From Paguma larvata (Eukaryota > Chordata > Mammalia > Carnivora > Viverridae), in assembly GCA_030068075.1 (NCBI GenBank), contig CM057828.1, positions 111,651,699 through 111,715,698 on the forward strand: DNA of 64,000 nucleotides, written 5' to 3'. Shown here one piece after another: positions 1-11,431 of this stretch (position 1 is the first letter of the stretch; each line of letters begins with the position of its first letter). The notes beneath the pieces are model-generated. The model was not told the DNA's origin and ran no database searches. It was given only the letters and a program-made list of their open reading frames with translations. A program made the translations under genes and the position numbers.

Positions 1-140
1 TCCTGTAACTAGCTTTATGCTCTATTTCTGGGAGATAGCATTTATTCTTCAAATTAATTGTTTGACTTTGCCATTTAATTCTCAGTTGCTTCTATGGGAA
101 ACTCAGTGAAGATGAACCATATTTAAGAACTATGAATTGT
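1..140. other. Window edge, unassigned sequence
   Basis: AT-rich non-coding sequence. No repeat or frame is recognised. Confidence 0.5.
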
Positions 141-267
141 TTTTTTTTAAGTAGGCTTCGCATCCAGTGTGGAGCCCAATAAAGGGCTTGAACTCAAGAC
201 CCTGAGATCAAGACCTGAGCTGAGATCAAGAATTGGACGCTCAACCGACTGAGCCACCCAGGTGCCA
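141..267 (-). mobile_element. Short older carnivore SINE
   Basis: Minus-strand copy. The head is read as its complement at the right end (CAACCGACTGAGCCACCCAGG) and runs leftward into a short T-rich tail. It lacks the long TC-rich body of the felid subfamily, so it belongs to the shorter, older CAN-SINE type. No clear target-site duplication (TSD) is visible. Confidence 0.8.
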
Positions 268-1130
268 CAAAATATCTGAATTTTTTAATGAAGAAAATAA
301 AACATGTCCCTCATAATTTCTCGGAAACCCAGTATCTGTTAATTCATGCCTCCAAGTAATCCTGACATTTTAACATTGTTTCACAATTCAAAGTGAGAAT
401 TAGCCAGAATAATGAACCTATTACACAAGTCTCCTCACAAACTCAAGTTTGGTTTTACAGTAGAGACACTGAATGCTTCTGTCTGATCCCTCTCTTCCTT
501 GTGGCTCCACAGGGCGTCCCCATATTTCAAACATGTCTGGCCCTAATGAATTTTTTTCTTATTATGGCCACAATCTGTTGTGGTGTCAGATTCACACCAG
601 CTTTGAGGGCTTTGTGGTTCTCTTTTCACTTCAGTCCCTTGCAGTCTCTGGAGTGTTGACTGAGGGCACAAAATAACTGGTCTGGACAGATCTGCAATGC
701 TACCGTGGTATAAACCAGATTAAACTTTCAAAACAACTCCTTTCTTCTTTTGATCACTGAAGCAAAGGAAGCCTAATATTGTGAAGTATATTTTTATTAT
801 CTGTAAGTCAACTTAAAACAAATGCACACCATCTTGAGAACAGACCTCCCCAGAACTTCTCAGGTTTAGGGCAGTCAGGGCCTCATCATTTGGAATGTTG
901 AGGTCACTGCTTGGTGCCATGTTTTTATAATTTATCAAGAAATTAATCATCTGGGAAATACCCTCACAAGGGAAGATCTCCATGGTCTGCTCAGAGTCTG
1001 AAAATCTCCATAACCCTTCAAGGTAACATCATCTATATGATATTATTACAAGGGTAAACTGACTTCTAGGTAACAGAGTCACACGAGCACAGCAATTTAA
1101 TTTCTCCATTTTCAGATTTCTGTTTTAAAA
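268..1130. other. Unassigned non-coding sequence
   Basis: About 860 bases without a recognised repeat. An 88-codon frame at 393-659 has no similarity I recognise and overlaps another open frame, so I do not call it coding. Confidence 0.5.
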
Positions 1131-1140
1131 ATCTATACCC

Positions 1141-1305
1141 AATGGCACCCAGGTGGCTTGGTCGGTTGAGCATCCAACTCTTGATTTTGGCTCAGGTCTT
1201 GGTCTCAAGGTTCATAGGTCAAGCCCTGTGTCAAGCGCTGCTCACACAATGCAGAGACTGCTTAGGATTTTCTCTCTCCTTCTCTCTCTGTCTGTGCCCC
1301 ATTGG

Positions 1306-1342
<37 letters not shown>

Positions 1343-1394
1343 TCTCTTTCTTTCTCTCTCAAAAATAAATAAACATTAAAAAAAAAACCCACAC
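1141..1394 (+). mobile_element. Felid SINE, full length, with TSD
   Basis: The element runs from the tRNA-like head through a long TC microsatellite to an AAATAAACATT/A-rich tail. It is flanked by a perfect 10-base duplication (ATCTATACCC at 1131-1140 and 1395-1404), which marks a target-primed insertion. Confidence 0.93.
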
Positions 1395-1404
1395 ATCTAT
1401 ACCC

Positions 1405-1690
1405 GGCATTCTGGAAAGGAGGAAAAGATTGTATACTATACAACACTTCCTCTCTTAATGGGGTTGTGTAACTTCTGTGTGGCGATTGGGCTTGTTCTGT
1501 GGGAGTCTGATGCCTGTCCTACTAAGAACACAGGGTAATACCCAGCATACAATTGAGCTTCTCCCTGAAAGGAGGAGACATTCCAGGACTGGAGAGGAGA
1601 AATAAAATGGAACCCCAAAGATTCTTCTGCAAGAAGGAACACCTCTGTTGTTTTGGGTGTCAATCTTTTGGGTCTCTATTTGCAACAATC
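1405..1690. other. Unassigned spacer between two SINEs
   Basis: No repeat is recognised. Short open frames on the minus strand (75 and 77 codons) overlap each other in different frames and look fortuitous. Confidence 0.5.
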
Positions 1691-1903
1691 TTTTTCTTAA
1701 GGTTTATTTATTTATTTTAAGAGAGAAAGAGAGCATGAAGCAGAGGAGGACAGAGAGAGAAAGAGAGAGAGAAAGACTCCTAAGCAGGCTCCATGCTATC
1801 AGCAAAGAGCCCAACGTGGGGCCAGATCTCATGAATCACGAGATCATGACCTGAGCTGAAATCAAGAGTCCGATGCTTAACCGACTGAGCCACCCAGGTG
1901 CCC
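1691..1903 (-). mobile_element. Felid SINE, minus strand
   Basis: The complement of the head (CTTAACCGACTGAGCCACCC) lies at the right end. A GA-rich body follows, and a TTTATTTATTT tail lies at the left. No convincing TSD, so it is probably an older copy. Confidence 0.9.
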
Positions 1904-2240
1904 TTGAGCAGTCTTTCAGTGTGTGAGGGTCCTTCCTGAAGGTAGAATCAAAGATGCCTACTCTCCTCAGAGAGCAGGAGAAAAGCTGTGTGGGGAGACA
2001 ACTATGTAGAAACATCAATCTGAAAATAAAATCATATTGTTTTATGAACTAGATTATTTAATTTCATGTCCATCTTTCCATCTATATCATTTCTATTGCC
2101 CCTTAGCATTTGTTTGAACTCTAAGTTAAGTGTTTGGCTTGGACTCACTGGTGCCAAAAGCTCTAAAATCAAGTCTACAAGTCCTGTCACTTTTATCCTC
2201 AGGAAAAATGTCCCTATTTAGAAACCCCAGGATATCTCAG

Positions 2241-2452
2241 GTGCCTGGGTGGCTCAGTCGGTTAAGTGTCTGACTTTGGCTCATCTCATGATCTCACGGT
2301 TCATGAGTTCAAGCCCCACGTTGAGTTCTGTGCTGACAGCTCAGAGCCTGGGGTCTGCTTCAGATTATGTGTCTCCCTCTCTCTCTGCTTCTCCCCCTTC
2401 ACTCTCTCTGTCTCAAAACTAAGTAAACATTTACAAACAAAAAGAGACCCTA
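2241..2452 (+). mobile_element. Felid SINE with 10-base TSD
   Basis: Complete head, CTGACAGCTCAGAGCCTGG body, TC tract and A-rich tail. GATATCTCAG is repeated exactly at 2231-2240 and 2453-2462, fixing both insertion ends. Confidence 0.95.
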
Positions 2453-2462
2453 GATATCTCAG

Positions 2463-3045
2463 TTTTGTTACTAGCAGAGTTTGGTGGGCAATGCTATCAC
2501 TTTTGATAAGGTCAAGATAGGAGAACTACAGGTTAAGAACATGCTACTTGGATTTGATTCAACTTCTACAGATGAGAAATGGTTGTGGAACCTGAAGGTT
2601 TGCAAGAAAGCTTCTCCAGGCAGAAAGACAGAAGGGGAGTGGGGCTTATACCTGGACCGTCAGGAACCAGCCCTCTGGGGAGCTTGGCAACTGGCAAAAG
2701 GCAAAGGAAAAAGTCCTGGTATGGGGGGTGCACCAAGCTGAGAAGCAGACACAGAAAGATTCCCAGGCCTGATAGAGGCACAGACACAAAGAAGCAGCAC
2801 AGAAGGCAAAGTTTCATTTCTGAGGCTGACCACAGCTCTGGAGCCAACCTCAGGCTTCTAGAGAGGTAAACAGTTAACGTACATTCATATCTAGTGGTAC
2901 AGAGTAATGTAGCCCTTCTGGAGAAGGTGATTCTTCTACGTTCTGATAGTTTGAGCCTTTTCTGTACACAAAGCATACATTACTTTAATTAAAAAAAACA
3001 AACACCAAAAAAGAAAAAAAATGGAAAATGGACGGAAGGATGTAG
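2463..3045. other. Unassigned non-coding sequence
   Basis: Overlapping open frames occur on both strands (2481-2741 plus, 2566-2976 minus, 2579-2869 plus) in GA-rich sequence. Mutual overlap and lack of any recognised domain argue against coding. An A-rich stretch lies near 2990-3020. Confidence 0.5.
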
Positions 3046-3077
3046 GGAAGGAAGGAAGGAAGGAAGGAAGGAAGGAA
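3046..3077 (+). repeat. (GGAA)8 microsatellite
   Basis: Eight uninterrupted GGAA units. Tandem GGAA can bind ETS-family proteins, but nothing here shows use as an enhancer. Confidence 0.95.
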
Positions 3078-3639
3078 ATGGGAAAGAGGAAGAGAGGGAC
3101 TCTGGTTTGCTCACCTCATTCCCAATAAGACAAGAGAACTCTCCATACATTCCCCTTTGCATTTAACCAGCATCCCAGAGGCATATCAGGGATGGATGGT
3201 ATCCTCATGGGTCAGTGATGGTGGCTGGGTCAGCAGTTATCAAGAGCACTTGAGGAAGATGGAATAACATCCCCTACTTACATGAAATTCCTAAGGATAG
3301 TGACGGTTGGTGGGTTGGCCTGATGGACACATACTTGCCCAATCTCTTCCCAGAAGGCAAGACAGGTATTTGTGTTTTGACCTGAGAAGACAACCTCACC
3401 ATTACCACCTGCCTTTCTCTCGCCACCCATTGCCAGAGGAAAATGTAATTTTTTCTAACTCAGCAAAGAAAAGATAAACACATTAAATTTCCATTTAATG
3501 TATCTAAGGGAGAAATAGAAATAGAAATAAAATCTGCAAGGCAAATGCTCATATATTGGTCCACAGTGGAGTTGAATAAAAAGGTGAGGACGTTTCATTC
3601 ACCTTGAGCAATCCCCATACCCATGGCTTTGCATGTATT
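3078..3639. other. Unassigned non-coding sequence
   Basis: No recognised repeat. A short repeated GAAATA motif occurs at about 3511-3529. Confidence 0.5.
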
Positions 3640-3865
3640 AATTCATTTTTCAACTTATTAAGTTGAACTAGACATGGTACCTGATGCTGAAAATACCAAA
3701 ATGAAAAGATGAGAGACTCATCTCTCCTCACCAGGAGTTTATATACACATACACCAATTGGAATGTTTACATTTGCTGATGCAGAATAGGGTATGAACAA
3801 TGGACACACAAGGAATAAAGTGCCTAAGTATGCCTAAGGATTCAGGAAGATTCTCTACACTGAGA
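3640..3865 (-). mobile_element. Possible L2 3'-end fragment
   Basis: The order of short matches resembles the reverse complement of an L2 3' end (ATTAATTCATTTTTCAAC, then a 'GACATGGTACCTGATGCTG' stretch, then 'CACCAGGAGTTTATA'). It is highly diverged and rests on recall of the L2 consensus. Confidence 0.35.
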
Positions 3866-4196
3866 CTTAATTTCCATCCCATTATTTCTGAGCAGAAATT
3901 GCTTTCTTTAGCTTAGGCCCAACCTCTGTTGCTATCATGGCTCACTCATTACCTGAATTTGGCCACTATTAAAAATAAGTTGCCTTTAAAGTGCAGAGTC
4001 ACGATGAAAGAAAATATTCCATCCATACTCTTTTCTCCAGCTCTTCTTCTCCTTGCCTTCTCCACCCCAGTGCACTTTAGTGAAACAGTCTTGAGCAGGG
4101 TCCCATCCCATGCACAAAAAGAAAGCTAAAACCAGGTATCAAGTGTGTCTCCTCAGTGGCTGGCAGTTTTGATTCATTCAAACTTTAATTCCAAGT

Positions 4197-4306
4197 AGGT
4201 GACCGGCCATCCCAATTTTCTCAGGACTGAAGGGTCTGCCAGGACTCAAGATTCTCAGTGTTAAAACCAGGATAGTCCTGGGAAAACTAGGGCTACTAGT
4301 CACCCT
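4197..4306. mobile_element. Short palindromic DNA transposon, family unassigned
   Basis: The ends are inverted and related: AGGTGACCGGCCATCCC on the left, AGGGTGACTAGTAGCCC on the complement at the right. The interior carries CAGGACT...AAAACCAGGATAGTCCTGGG. A second copy lies at 18416-18544. This looks like a small non-autonomous DNA element. I do not assign a MER name. Confidence 0.5.
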
Positions 4307-6176
4307 GAATCAGTTGGGTAGCATTGTATTCTTGTGATGATGAGGCTCATACCAGCCTTCTGTAAGGAAACTAACCCAAGTTGATGATTTCAAAAGCCAT
4401 CATCTCAAATCACTGCTTTATCAAATCAGGTTCTTGGAAACAAGAGGGCAAAATAGCAATCTGGTCTGCATTCCCTTGACCCCCTTCCACCATTTTAAAT
4501 TATAGCCAAATAAATAAATAAGGCCCCTCCAAGCCAGGTTCTAACCAGATCTGATTAAACCTCTCAAAGGACAACAATTAAAACAAAGAAATGGACAAAC
4601 CTGTAGGCTGGGGATTGAAAAGGAAGAGTAAACATTCTGTTATTGCCTGCACAATCTCCACCAAACAGGGTCTTGGGGATGTCCAATAAGTGGCTTAACC
4701 AGTGGCCACCTCCTTTATGCTAGGTCCTTTGGGCTCATCTGCTGTTTAAATTAAATGTAAAATTATTGCTGTCGATCTTACTATTTGTGTCTTAAAAGTC
4801 AAACATTAGAATTTACTGATTGCCTGTATGGAATTAAAAAGTCCCTTTGACTGCAAGAGAAATACCTCCATGCTCAAAATATGAGATACAACTCTTGTCT
4901 TCAACCATTGGCCACCCTCTTGGAAACGAGACTGTATCATCCAGTAAGCCCGTCCCAGGAGGGAAGTTAGAGTCTCCCATATTTCTCTTAGTATTTAAGG
5001 AAGTCCAAGTACAGAGCCCTCAGCAATTCTTCAGAGTATTTTGTCACTTCAGATTCTCTGACTCTGAAGCCCCTGGGGAGAGAAGACAAGCTAGGTGAGC
5101 AGAAGGGTCAGGGAGAAAGCACTGAATCCCATACGCTGACAGGGTGTTGTTTGTTACAGCACCACTCATTCCCTTTTAGCTTCCCAGGGCTGGGTGGTTA
5201 TTGGCAATTGCAATTCAGGGCAACTGGAAATACTAAAGCTTGCCATGAGGAACATGGAAAATGCTGAACTTCAGAAGAGCCCTAAATGGGGATCTTCTCA
5301 GCGTGGAGAAAAAAAACAGAAGACGACGTAAGTCTTAGTGAGGTCTGTGTACTCTTTGTAATCATCACAAGAGAACTGACTAGGGTAGAAAAAGAAGCTG
5401 AGTGGGTGAGGGATCAGAGATTGAATGCAGCCCATTCCCCCTCTGACCAGCAGTAACTACATACTGAACGCTCCCTTCGGAAACATCTAAATGCCCATTA
5501 TAGAAAAATATACTTGCATTGTTGAATAATGGGGAAAAGTCACGGCTTGGTGGTCTTGGTTTCTTACACTTTCCAAACTTTCTGTTGGAATGATAGCCAC
5601 TGGCAGGGCATGTAAATGAATGCCCCCCTCCCAGGCTGCTCCCACAAGGGGTGAAGGCATTGGCCCAGAGAGAGGCTTCTGCCTGGTGCAGGGGCTAATT
5701 AGGACACATGGTCCTCAGTGCTTCTGTGGTGTGGGTTGGCCTGTGGATGGATTTTCCATTCGATCTTTAATTTTTTTCTCTTCACATTTTCCACACTGCA
5801 CTAAAATTTCTCTCCAGAAAAGCATTTCTCTTTCCTATTGCCACTTCACAGCCTGTCCCATTAGAGGATTTTCAGGAAGGACTAGCTGGTACCTGTAAAA
5901 ATATCCACTGACTTTTATGAGTGGAACATCACAAGAAAATCCTATTTTCTTTTCTCCTCCTATCCCTTGCCTGCTACCCACTCAACTCATAAACTCAGTA
6001 AAAAGATTTCAACATTTCTTGTCGTTTTCCTTATTTTTTTTTCTTCTACTTTTTTCTTGTTTGGGAAAAATTTATTTCAAGAAAAATTTGTATTTCCAGT
6101 ACCTGTAGCTGACTTCCAAAAACAGAGAATAAAATTCACAGTGAAATGCCCCAGACTGTCTTGTGTTAAAACACAA

Positions 6177-6177
<1 letters not shown>
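4307..6177. other. Unassigned non-coding sequence, about 1.9 kb
   Basis: No repeat or exon is recognised. Small frames at 4847-5098 and 5620-5898 have no recognisable domain. A T-rich stretch lies at 6030-6060. Confidence 0.5.
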
Positions 6178-6213
<36 letters not shown>

Positions 6214-6224
6214 CGTGCGTGTGT
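6178..6224 (+). repeat. (TG)n microsatellite
   Basis: About 16 uninterrupted TG units, then an imperfect ATGCGTGCGTGTGT end. A second, interrupted TG-rich patch lies at about 6297-6318. This tract causes the poly-Cys/Val frames here. Confidence 0.95.
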
Positions 6225-6339
6225 TTGCATTGCTCAAGAAGTTACTAGTCCGGACCTTTTTTATTGTTTTTGTTTGGTTGGTTTTGTGGGGGAGTGCTTG
6301 TGTGTGTGTTTGTGTGTAAAAACTATTTCCCACCAAGTT

Positions 6340-6535
6340 ATTTTTTAACTTTTTTTTATTATGAAAAGTAATGAATTCATGATGGAATATTCGGAGATAT
6401 CAAAATAGAAAAAACGATTTTCACCAAGCTAAAAGCCAAAGGCCACCAATATTACTATTTTAGCATTTTTTTCCCATTACTTGACTTCCTACAGTAATTA
6501 TTTTATATGCTGTTTTAGATTTCTGTAGAGGTTCA
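6340..6535 (-). mobile_element. Possible old L1 3' untranslated fragment
   Basis: TTTTTTTATTATGAAAAGTA followed by AT-rich text with 'CCACCAATATTACTATTTTAGCA' resembles the complement of old L1ME 3' ends. Weak similarity, judged by eye. Confidence 0.35.
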
Positions 6536-6770
6536 TCAACTCACTTCAAATGTTCTCTTCCCTGAGAAATCTTTCCTAAGCCTTTTGTGGTCTCAGAGTT
6601 GACTTCCCCTGTGATCACACCTATCACATCAAATGGCAAATATTCTCTGTGTACACTTTTGTGTCACTCACTGTACTAAGCACTCCTGTTTCGCAGGGAC
6701 TTTCTTTCACTTGTCCGAATTATTCTAGGATCTAGCACATAGCAATAAATTCAACAATCAAAGCAAATAT
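6536..6770 (+). mobile_element. L2 LINE 3' end
   Basis: Collinear with the L2 3' end: TCAAATGTTCTCTTCCCTGAG, CTTTCCTAAGCC, 'TGTGTCACTCACTG', 'CAGGGACTTTCTTTCACTTG' and 'GGATCTAGCACATAGCAATAA'. The element is ancient and contains no usable frame. Confidence 0.65.
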
Positions 6771-6774
6771 TGAT

Positions 6775-7600
6775 TTGCACAATCTCTATGCCAGGGCCTG
6801 TTACTGGGAACTAAGTATACATCAGTGAGCCAAGGGGACATGAGGGGAACTGGCCATGGCTTGTGTGTGTTGAAGAAGAACACGGACAGGAGGATAGAAT
6901 AGAAAGAGAACTTGAAGAAAGGCAATGGCCAGACCCAGTGTCAATTGTCCAGTGGGAGCCATTGGAGGTATTATTCAGGCATAATACTTTCCCTGGATGC
7001 TGTGCAGAAGATTAGAGCTGCCTCCCCCACATGGAAGCAGGGGCCACTTACGAAGCTGAGGGTGGGTTGGGCTAGCATTGAGAGAAAAAGAAGAAGAGCT
7101 AAGTGAACAGACTCAGATGTATTTGAAAGCTGGACTAAGCAGGATGTTCTGACAAGCTGCCTCTGAGGGAAGGTGAAGAGTCTTGTTGGTCATCCAGGTC
7201 TCTGGAGCAGCAAATGGATGGGCAAAGGTGTGATTGACTGAGATGGAGAAGTCAGGGAGGCAGTCGACTGAAGTGGCAAGACTGGAGAGTTCATCCTAGG
7301 ACATATGAAACTTGAGATGTTCCTGAAATGGCAACATATAGTAGGCAGTTGGATGCATGAGCCTGGAATTCAGAGAAGCCATCTGAGTTGAGGCTATAAA
7401 TTCTGGAATCACCAGCAAATAAATGTTATTTAAAGCTATGGGTCAAGTTGAGACCACCCACAGAGAGCATGGCAAGAGGAGAGAGGACATGGGCACAGGG
7501 TTTACATGAGTTGAGGGAGGGGGAGGAGCCAAAGGGAAGTCCTCTCAAGGAGGTGACGGGTGCAGAGGGCGGAGTTTGATGAGTGTTTTTTTCACTTCTT
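6775..7600 (-). mobile_element. L2 LINE, minus strand, decayed
   Basis: Begins with the L2 3' signature in reverse (ATGCCAGGGCCTGTTACTGG, then ATACATCAGTGAGCC). It later shows TAGTAGGCAGTTGGATGCATG and AATCACCAGCAAATAAATG, segments I associate with the complement of the L2 reverse-transcriptase region. Matches are patchy. It is head-to-head with the plus-strand L2 end just to its left. Confidence 0.5.
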
Positions 7601-8324
7601 TACCAGAAAAGTTTTCTGTAAATAAACCATGGATAAAGACACTCTACCTACCAGTGCTTACCAAACACTGAGAAAAATAAGGCCAGTGTCTCAAATATTC
7701 TATTTAAATTTCTCACCTGCTATTTTTTCTGTTTCTGTTCTTTCTATGGGATTAGAGTTAAAATGCTCCCTTTTCTGCTTGAAATAGTCCTGACTGTTTT
7801 CCCACCAGTTCATCTCTTGATGAACACTGTTCATCTCTTTCCATTGTTCAGGTCATTTTAAATGTATCTCTGTTCCCTCCACCTAAGTAGATTCCCCCAC
7901 ATTTGTGCCTATTATTTTGTTATTGAACCCTGTGCATGTGTTCCATTAGCCTTGAAAAAACTCTCAGCTCTGTGGAAAACAAGACCACCACTCGAAGTGG
8001 CATAAACAGGAAAGAAGTGTCTTAGCTCATATAGCAGCCTGTCTCATTGCAGAGTGTCTCCAAAATTGCTTCATTCAAAATCACAGCAGCCTCAAGGACA
8101 CAGCTCCTTCCATCTTGCTGCTTTGCTAACCATGCTATATTGGTTTCCCTCCCCTAGCTCCCTCATCTTACAAGATGGTGGCCACAAAGATACTGAGGTC
8201 ACCTGCAGACACAACTGCCTCCAGTACAAAAAGGACTGGGCCTTCCTCTGTCTCTTTTTAAGACCTGTTTTCCAAAAGTCCTCTCCATCAGTCCAGGTTT
8301 GGCCTGGGAAGAGCTGATGACTGC
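7601..8324. other. Non-coding, partly ancient-repeat-like
   Basis: 7800-7970 has weak L2-like text. 7980-8290 has the feel of an old dispersed element (GTGGCATAAACAGG..., CAAGATGGTGGCC), but I cannot assign a family. No gene is seen. Confidence 0.35.
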
Positions 8325-8700
8325 ACAGAATTTAACTGAAGCGAATTTAATAAAGGGGCAATTTATAGCCCATGGGCAGAGTTCAGGGGACAGACCAACA
8401 AGAGATGGTCAAGTGTCAAGGATTAGTAATATCAGGGAGCCATTATTAATTCCAGTCCTGAAGGGATAAGAACTGAAGTTCCCACCCCTGCACCGAAGAA
8501 GGGAGTCACAACTGGAGTGCCTTTTAGCCTAAGCACTAACTTATTCTCTTTGCCTTTTTGTCTTAGCTCCCAGCAATGCCTCCATTAGCCAAACTCAGTG
8601 GAAAACAGCTGACAAGAGAGCCTTCTTGAAATCTTTAGACGCCAGCCTCCTGGGGTACTCAGAAAGGCAAAAAAAGACAGAAAATGGCTCTCAAAGGAGA
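8325..8700 (+). repeat. Ancient dispersed repeat, family unassigned
   Basis: Contains AATTTAATAAAGGGGCAATT, 'GACCAACAAGAGATGGTCAAG', 'AGGGAGCCATTATTAATTCC' and 'AGTCCTGAAGGGATAAGAAC', text I recognise as a common mammalian repeat but cannot name. A related minus-strand copy appears to lie at 37236-37690. Confidence 0.4.
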
Positions 8701-9030
8701 GAAGCAAATGAAAAAAGAGCATCATATCCCCTAGTTGACTTCCCCGTGCACATCGTTGTCCAGAATAGAATCCCATGCCTATCCTTGCACCAGTCACTGT
8801 GGAGGATATTGATTTAGAGCCTTAGATTAATCAAGATTTAATCTTAATTCACATTTAACTTCAACTCACACTGGAGGGGGGTAAACTCCCAAACGAATCC
8901 AGAGTTTTATCATTAAGGAAGGAAAGGATAATATCTACCACAATAAATACTTCTTTAAAAAAATACTGTTTAATGAATTTTTTTAACTGTTCTAACCTGA
9001 CTTTAAAAAGATTTTTTTTTTAAATCTAGA

Positions 9031-9200
9031 GCAACGGGGTGGCTCAGTCAGTTAGGGATATGACTCTTGGTTTCAGCTCAGGTCATGATCTTACGGTATC
9101 AGGCTCTGCACTAACAGCACAGAGCCTGCCTGGGATGCTCTCTTTCTGCCCTTCCCCTGCTCTCTCTCTCTCAGAACAAATAAATAAACATTTAAAAAAA
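9031..9200 (+). mobile_element. Felid SINE with internal deletion
   Basis: The head (GGGGTGGCTCAGTCAGTTAG) and tail (AAATAAATAAACATTT) are present. The region around the B box is shortened: text passes directly from GATCTTACGGT to ATCAGGCTCTGC, losing most of the 'GTGAGTTCGAGCCC' segment. Confidence 0.88.
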
Positions 9201-9955
9201 AAGAAAGAAAATGTATTGGTCTGTGAAATGTAAAAGTTTTGGAACAACTTTTATATACTTATAAAACAAAAGATTATGTAGTCCCATTAGGATTTGGAGA
9301 TTGAGATTTGAAAGAGGTCCGAAGCCTAAAGTCTGCAAAATACATATCCACTTTAATTTTAAAAGGGAAGGAGACAGATCACCAATCGAAAGAGTCCGCT
9401 ATGGAATGTTCGCCAGCAATTTGTCCACTAGGGTTTTAAGTGTTTCACAGAGTGGTGCTTCTTGGGAAGACCAAAACATTTCCTTTCTTGCTCTGAAATA
9501 GGTCACAACACACAAATCCAATTTAATCCTTGTCCAGGGCAACAGTTATTATATGACACAAAAAGGCAAAGAGAACAGTTTAGCACTTAAGCTGAAAGGC
9601 ACTCCAATTGTGACTTCTTTCTTTCCTGAAAGAACAAACCAGGAAAGGAAACATGTGTCTTGCAGTTATACAGAAGCCAGCTTTGGAACCATCATCACCT
9701 AACTGTCTCATGAATAACTGATCATTCCATCTGATTGCAGTTGACAGAACACTTAAAACTTCGGCCTTCTGTTCTCAAGATGCAGCTGCTATGGCTGTCA
9801 GTAAATACTGGGATCTAGATTTTTCTCATTACTGTTAAAGTTGGAGATGACTTTCAGACAGTTCTGGTGTGAAGAATGAGAGAGTGTTACATGGAATTGA
9901 AGTCAAGAATTAAATTTTAGAAATAAGCATTTATTGAATTTGGAGAGGATCTTCA
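9201..9955. other. Unassigned non-coding sequence
   Basis: No repeat is recognised. The 66-codon frame at 9301-9501 has no recognisable family. Confidence 0.5.
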
Positions 9956-10314
9956 TCTATTCAAGGTGTTATAACAAAAATACTATAGAATGGGTGGCTT
10001 ATAAATAGCCTTAATCTATTTCTTAGTGTTCTGGAGCCTGGGAAGTCCAAGACCAAGGTGCTGGAGGATTTGGTGTCTGGTGAAGACTTACTTTCTGGTT
10101 CATAGATGACCACCCTGTCACTGTGTCACTACATGGAGGAAGGAGCAAAGGCGCTCTCTGAGATCTCTTCCATAAGGGTGCTGATCCCATTCATAAAGTC
10201 TCTGCTCTCATGCCCTAATCGCCCCCCCCCCAACACCCCACCCCATAATACCACCACACTGGGGATTCAAGTTCAACATGAACTTTGGTCGACACAAATA
10301 TTCAGTATACGGCA
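9956..10314 (-). mobile_element. MLT1-type (MaLR) solo LTR, minus strand
   Basis: Collinear with the complement of MLT1-like LTRs: GGTGTTATAACAAAAATACT, 'GGGTGGCTTATAAATAG', 'TTCTGGAGCCTGGGAAGTCC', 'AAGACCAAGGTGCTGG', later 'CTTCCATAAGGGTGCTGATC' and 'GACACAAATATTCAGTATAC'. A C-rich run lies at about 10220-10245. The left end is approximate and no TSD is visible. Confidence 0.65.
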
Positions 10315-11085
10315 GACAGTAGCAAGAACTAGGAACTAGGAACAAAAAGACAACGAAGGACGCCAGAGGTCTGGCTTAGTGGAAGATGAGTGAACAAGTA
10401 CCTACAAACATTTGGCATAAATGAAAACTTGAGAAGCTTCCTCATGCATATTCTCATAGGTGTGTTGTAACTACAGAGGGCACAGAGGTTAACACTTCAG
10501 AACAGGGGAAGTATAGCATAGTTATTTGTTAACCTAAGTAGAGCCCTCAATTCTGACAACAAACAACTGTATAATCCTCAAAAACAAGACAAAATATTCC
10601 CTCGATCTACAAATAAAAGATGGTGCTTTTCAAGCAATTTCTCATTTATTCACACATACCTGTGATATAACGAAGGCAGGGTAGTTTGGCTGTAGTTATA
10701 TAAAACAAGAAATGGATAATTTTTGCCAGTTGCTTCTCTCAAGCACAGGCATATGCTCTGGCCAAGTGCGTGCATCATTACACTTGTACAAACAACCTGA
10801 AGAATAAGGAAGCATTAAGACAATGACTAAAGAAAAAATAATTTGGAGACTGCTAGAATTGACCTTTAGGAGAAAATGGTTCCTTGGAAGGAATCTGAAG
10901 ACTGAAAGAGATATTGAAAAACCAAGGAGGACTGGGAAACAGTCTAGAAATATTCATTATCAGAAGAAAAGGCAGAGGCTGTTGAGGATGTTGTCTTGGC
11001 TGGAATGTAAGATCCGAGAAAACCCATTCATACCGTAAAAGGGAAGACACTGATATGTAAAGATCCAATAAGTTTCGAGTCTACG
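10315..11085. other. Unassigned non-coding sequence
   Basis: No repeat is recognised. Overlapping 71-codon frames on opposite strands at 10823-11068 cancel each other as coding evidence. Confidence 0.5.
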
Positions 11086-11431
11086 TGCTATCGTCTGAAT
11101 GTCTGTGCCCCCCAATTTCAAATTCATATGTTGAAAACCTAATGTCTACTGTGATAGTACTAGGAGGTAGGACTTTGGGGAATAATTAGGTCATGAGAGT
11201 GGAGGCCTTGTGAATGAGATTGATGCTCTTATAAAAGACCCCAGGGAGCTCCCTAGCCCTTCCGCCATGTAAAGACACAATAAGAAGTCTGCGGCCCAGA
11301 AGAGAACCCTCACCCAACTGTGCTGGCACTCTGATCTTGGACATTCAAGAACTGTGAGCAATCAATTTCTTTTGTTTATAAGCTCTCCAGTCTGTGGTAT
11401 TTTATTATAGCAGCCCAAACAGACTAAGACA
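11086..11431 (+). mobile_element. MLT1-type (MaLR) solo LTR, plus strand
   Basis: Starts TGCTATCGTCTGAATG and ends AACAGACTAAGACA, so it has TG...CA ends. Inside are 'AATTCATATGTTGAAAACC', 'GTACTAGGAGGTAGGACTT', 'TTAGGTCATGAGAGTGGAG', 'CTCTTATAAAAGACCCC' and 'GAACTGTGAGCAATC', in the order of this LTR class. At 346 bases it is close to full LTR size. No matching flanking duplication remains. Confidence 0.75.

Noticed and set aside
3046..3077. CRISPR-like or other spaced repeat array
   Set aside because: All short tandem arrays are uninterrupted microsatellites without spacers.
6163..6348. Cys/Val-repeat frame
   Set aside because: It is a translation of the TG microsatellite.
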